The position numbers and the translations under genes are program-made. The notes under the pieces were generated by a model. The model was not told the origin of the DNA and searched no databases. It saw nothing but the letters and a program-made list of their open reading frames with translations. Source: Kordiimonas pumila (GTDB lineage: Bacteria > Pseudomonadota > Alphaproteobacteria > Sphingomonadales > Kordiimonadaceae). Taken from it: 64,000 nt of DNA. The stretch covers positions 186,001 through 250,000 of the forward strand of contig NZ_CP061205.1 in NCBI RefSeq assembly GCF_015240255.1, written 5' to 3'. Shown piece after piece: positions 62,961 through 64,000 of the stretch (position 1 is the first letter of the stretch; each line of letters starts with the position of its first letter).

Positions 62961-63256
62961 TGCAGGAAAGATTGGCCCTCAGGATGCGAAATTGCTAGTC
63001 GTAAGTATCTTCCCTGCACTTCTGAAAACTTTGCGACAAACTTCTCCTTATCCATGTAATCTGAGATCTGCCTATCTGTAAGTGTTTTTGCATTATAAAA
63101 ATCTGGCTTATCGCAACACTCAATACAAACCTTAGCTAAGTTACTGTTCTTCAGTACCCCCTTATCTTGTGACAGGTGGAGGGCCAGTACATCTATGGCG
63201 CGTCTTTCACCAAGGTCAATTTGTATCCATGATGCCGCATTCATACACATCGACAT
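62961..63256 (-). pseudogene. F5/8-type-C (discoidin)-like fragment fused to the asparaginase remnant
   Basis: About 95 codons starting at ATG 63256 read as part of a galactose-binding-like beta-sandwich: ASWIQIDLGERRAIDVLALH, a DKPDFYN segment, DYMDKEKFVAKF and VQGRYLRLAISHP. Such domains normally sit in secreted glycosidases or peptidases. The frame runs without a break into the asparaginase remnant (TGVAVVMN), so two unrelated gene pieces have been joined by deletion. The upstream part is missing; an IS481 copy begins 31 bp away on the other strand. I regard it as a relic rather than a real short gene. Confidence 0.6.
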
Positions 63257-63287
63257 AGCCGGCCCAGAGGCCTTATAATACCGAGAC

Positions 63288-63806
63288 TGTAGGAATGTAG
63301 GAGCTCGTGGGACACTTCGTGTAAATTGATTTGCATGGAGGATGGATCATGAATGCAGAGGAAAAAGAAATACGCCGCAAGCTCCGTGTCATAGAACGGG
63401 CTCAAGATTTAGGTATCGCCGCAAAGGCATATCGCTATTTTGGGATACCAAAATCAACATATTATCGCTGGAGAAAGCGGTATCTGGAACAAGGGGAAAA
63501 GGCGCTGATCAACCGGAAGCCACTTCCGAACTCTCACCCCAACAAGACACCCGATGAAATCGTTGAGAAAATCCTTTATCTCCACAAAAAGTATCATCTC
63601 GGCCCCATGAGGATCATGTGGTATATGGCGCGCTATCATCAGCTAAAAGTCTCGGATGCAACCATATCTCGTGTGCTAAAGCGACACGGTGTCAATCGAT
63701 TACCGAACAATGTGGGGCACAGGAAGGTCCATACCAAACGATATCAGAAACGGGTGTCGGGCCACCACATTCAGATGGATGTTAAGTTTCTGGTATTCAA
63801 AGGGTG
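63288..63806 (+). mobile_element. IS481-family element, copy 2, interrupted
   Basis: It starts with the same TGTAGGAATGTAGGAGCTCG end and the same orientation as copy 1 at 32115. It is almost identical to copy 1 up to 63806, where an IS3-type left end is inserted in the transposase gene. The remaining right part of the element is outside the window or lost. Confidence 0.85.
63349..63806 (+). pseudogene. IS481-family transposase, cut by an IS3 element
   Basis: ATG 63349 (MNAEEKEIRRKLRVIERAQD) opens about 152 codons, without the nonsense mutation of copy 1: the site reads STYYRWRKRYLEQ. They run through RIMWYMARYHQLKVSDATIS, GHRKVHTKRYQKRVSGHH and IQMDVKFLVFKG, where the first DDE Asp is present. 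TGA follows at once as the first bases of the inserted element, so the catalytic core is incomplete. Confidence 0.85.
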
Positions 63807-64000
63807 ACCCAGCCCCGTTAAAGTGGTCCATTGTTTGAGTTTGGATTTTGACTTATTCCACCCACGAATAAGGAGAAATCGAATGGGTAAACAACGACGC
63901 TATACAGCGGAACAGATCATCAACAAGCTGCGTGAAGCCGAGGTTCTGATCAGTCAGGGCAAGACCATAGGCGAAGCAGCACGCCAGCTTGGTGTTGCAG
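63807..64000 (+). mobile_element. IS3-family element, left end (runs off window)
   Basis: The sequence from TGACCCAGCCCCGTTAAAGT onward does not continue the IS481 transposase and leads into an orfA with its own ribosome site. This is the left terminus of a second, different IS3-type element inserted into IS481 copy 2. Confidence 0.75.
63883..64000 (+). CDS. IS3-family transposase orfA, 5-prime part
   Basis: ATG 63883 follows AAGGAG by eight bases. The 39 visible codons (MGKQRRYTAEQIINKLREAE, VLISQGKTIGEAARQLGVA) are the helix-turn-helix of an IS3 OrfA of the common RRRxxxEQIIxKLREAE type. The gene continues past the window end, so integrity cannot be judged. Confidence 0.85.
   Translation, partial: MGKQRRYTAEQIINKLREAEVLISQGKTIGEAARQLGVA

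Noticed and set aside
1-64000. CRISPR arrays, rRNA genes, phage structural genes
   Set aside because: No regularly spaced repeats, no rRNA-like conserved segments and no capsid, tail or terminase motifs were seen on either strand.

Overview
The window reads as a gene-dense, Gram-negative chromosome. Outer-membrane TonB-dependent receptors, LplT-Aas lipid repair, Sec/Tat-exported hydrolases and a partial tRNA-Arg(CCG) of alphaproteobacterial type suggest a heterotrophic, probably marine alphaproteobacterium; a Kordiimonadales-like lineage is only a guess. No rRNA, CRISPR array, phage structural gene or replication origin was seen.

Left part (1-31.7 kb). The first 13 kb holds exported or small-molecule catabolic genes on the minus strand: the end of an amidohydrolase, a LysR regulator, an SLC13 carboxylate/sodium symporter, an M20 peptidase, a type-B carboxylesterase, a second LysR gene divergent from a fluoroacetate-dehalogenase-like hydrolase, leuCD, and a TonB-dependent receptor. 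From 13 to 18.9 kb there are decayed genes (an MFS tail, an amidohydrolase tail, a small remnant after the TetR gene) around two self-contained regulatory pairs: a short CDF metal exporter divergent from a MerR regulator with a CadR/PbrR-like box, and a many-helix DUF2339 protein divergent from a TetR regulator with three copies of one operator. An LplT-Aas fusion follows. From 22.5 to 31.7 kb lies a more AT-rich block: a secreted protein with an internal duplication, a TPR-like lipoprotein, an active S9 peptidase, and a convergent S9 paralogue that has lost its catalytic Ser and His.

Junction (31.9-34.3 kb). The 3-prime half of a tRNA-Arg(CCG) gene, without its 5-prime half, is followed by nested, inactivated insertion sequences: an IS481-type element with a nonsense codon, cut by an IS3-type element that is itself frameshifted. 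A second copy of the same IS481 end, in the same orientation, lies at 63.3 kb and is broken by another IS3-type element that runs off the window.

Right part (34.3-62.1 kb), bracketed by the two IS481 copies. Almost every gene concerns breakdown of peptides or amino acids: three S10 serine carboxypeptidase homologues, an S41 protease, a DUF885 protein, four prolidase/imidazolonase-type amidohydrolases, two PLP aminotransferases, an ornithine-cyclodeaminase-family enzyme, two APC permeases, an Nramp-like transporter with an altered metal site, one TonB-dependent receptor, and two Lrp/AsnC regulators. It looks like two related modules (39-47.7 kb and 55.9-62.1 kb), each with an APC permease, a PLP aminotransferase, a long amidohydrolase and an Lrp regulator, around a receptor-plus-protease core (48-55.6 kb). 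My inference is a peptide-utilisation island: the receptor imports peptides, periplasmic peptidases trim them, permeases import the products, PLP and OCD enzymes deaminate them, and the Lrp proteins sense the amino acids. At 62.4-63.3 kb is a mosaic of an asparaginase pseudogene fused to an F5/8-type-C-like fragment, next to the right-hand IS481 copy.
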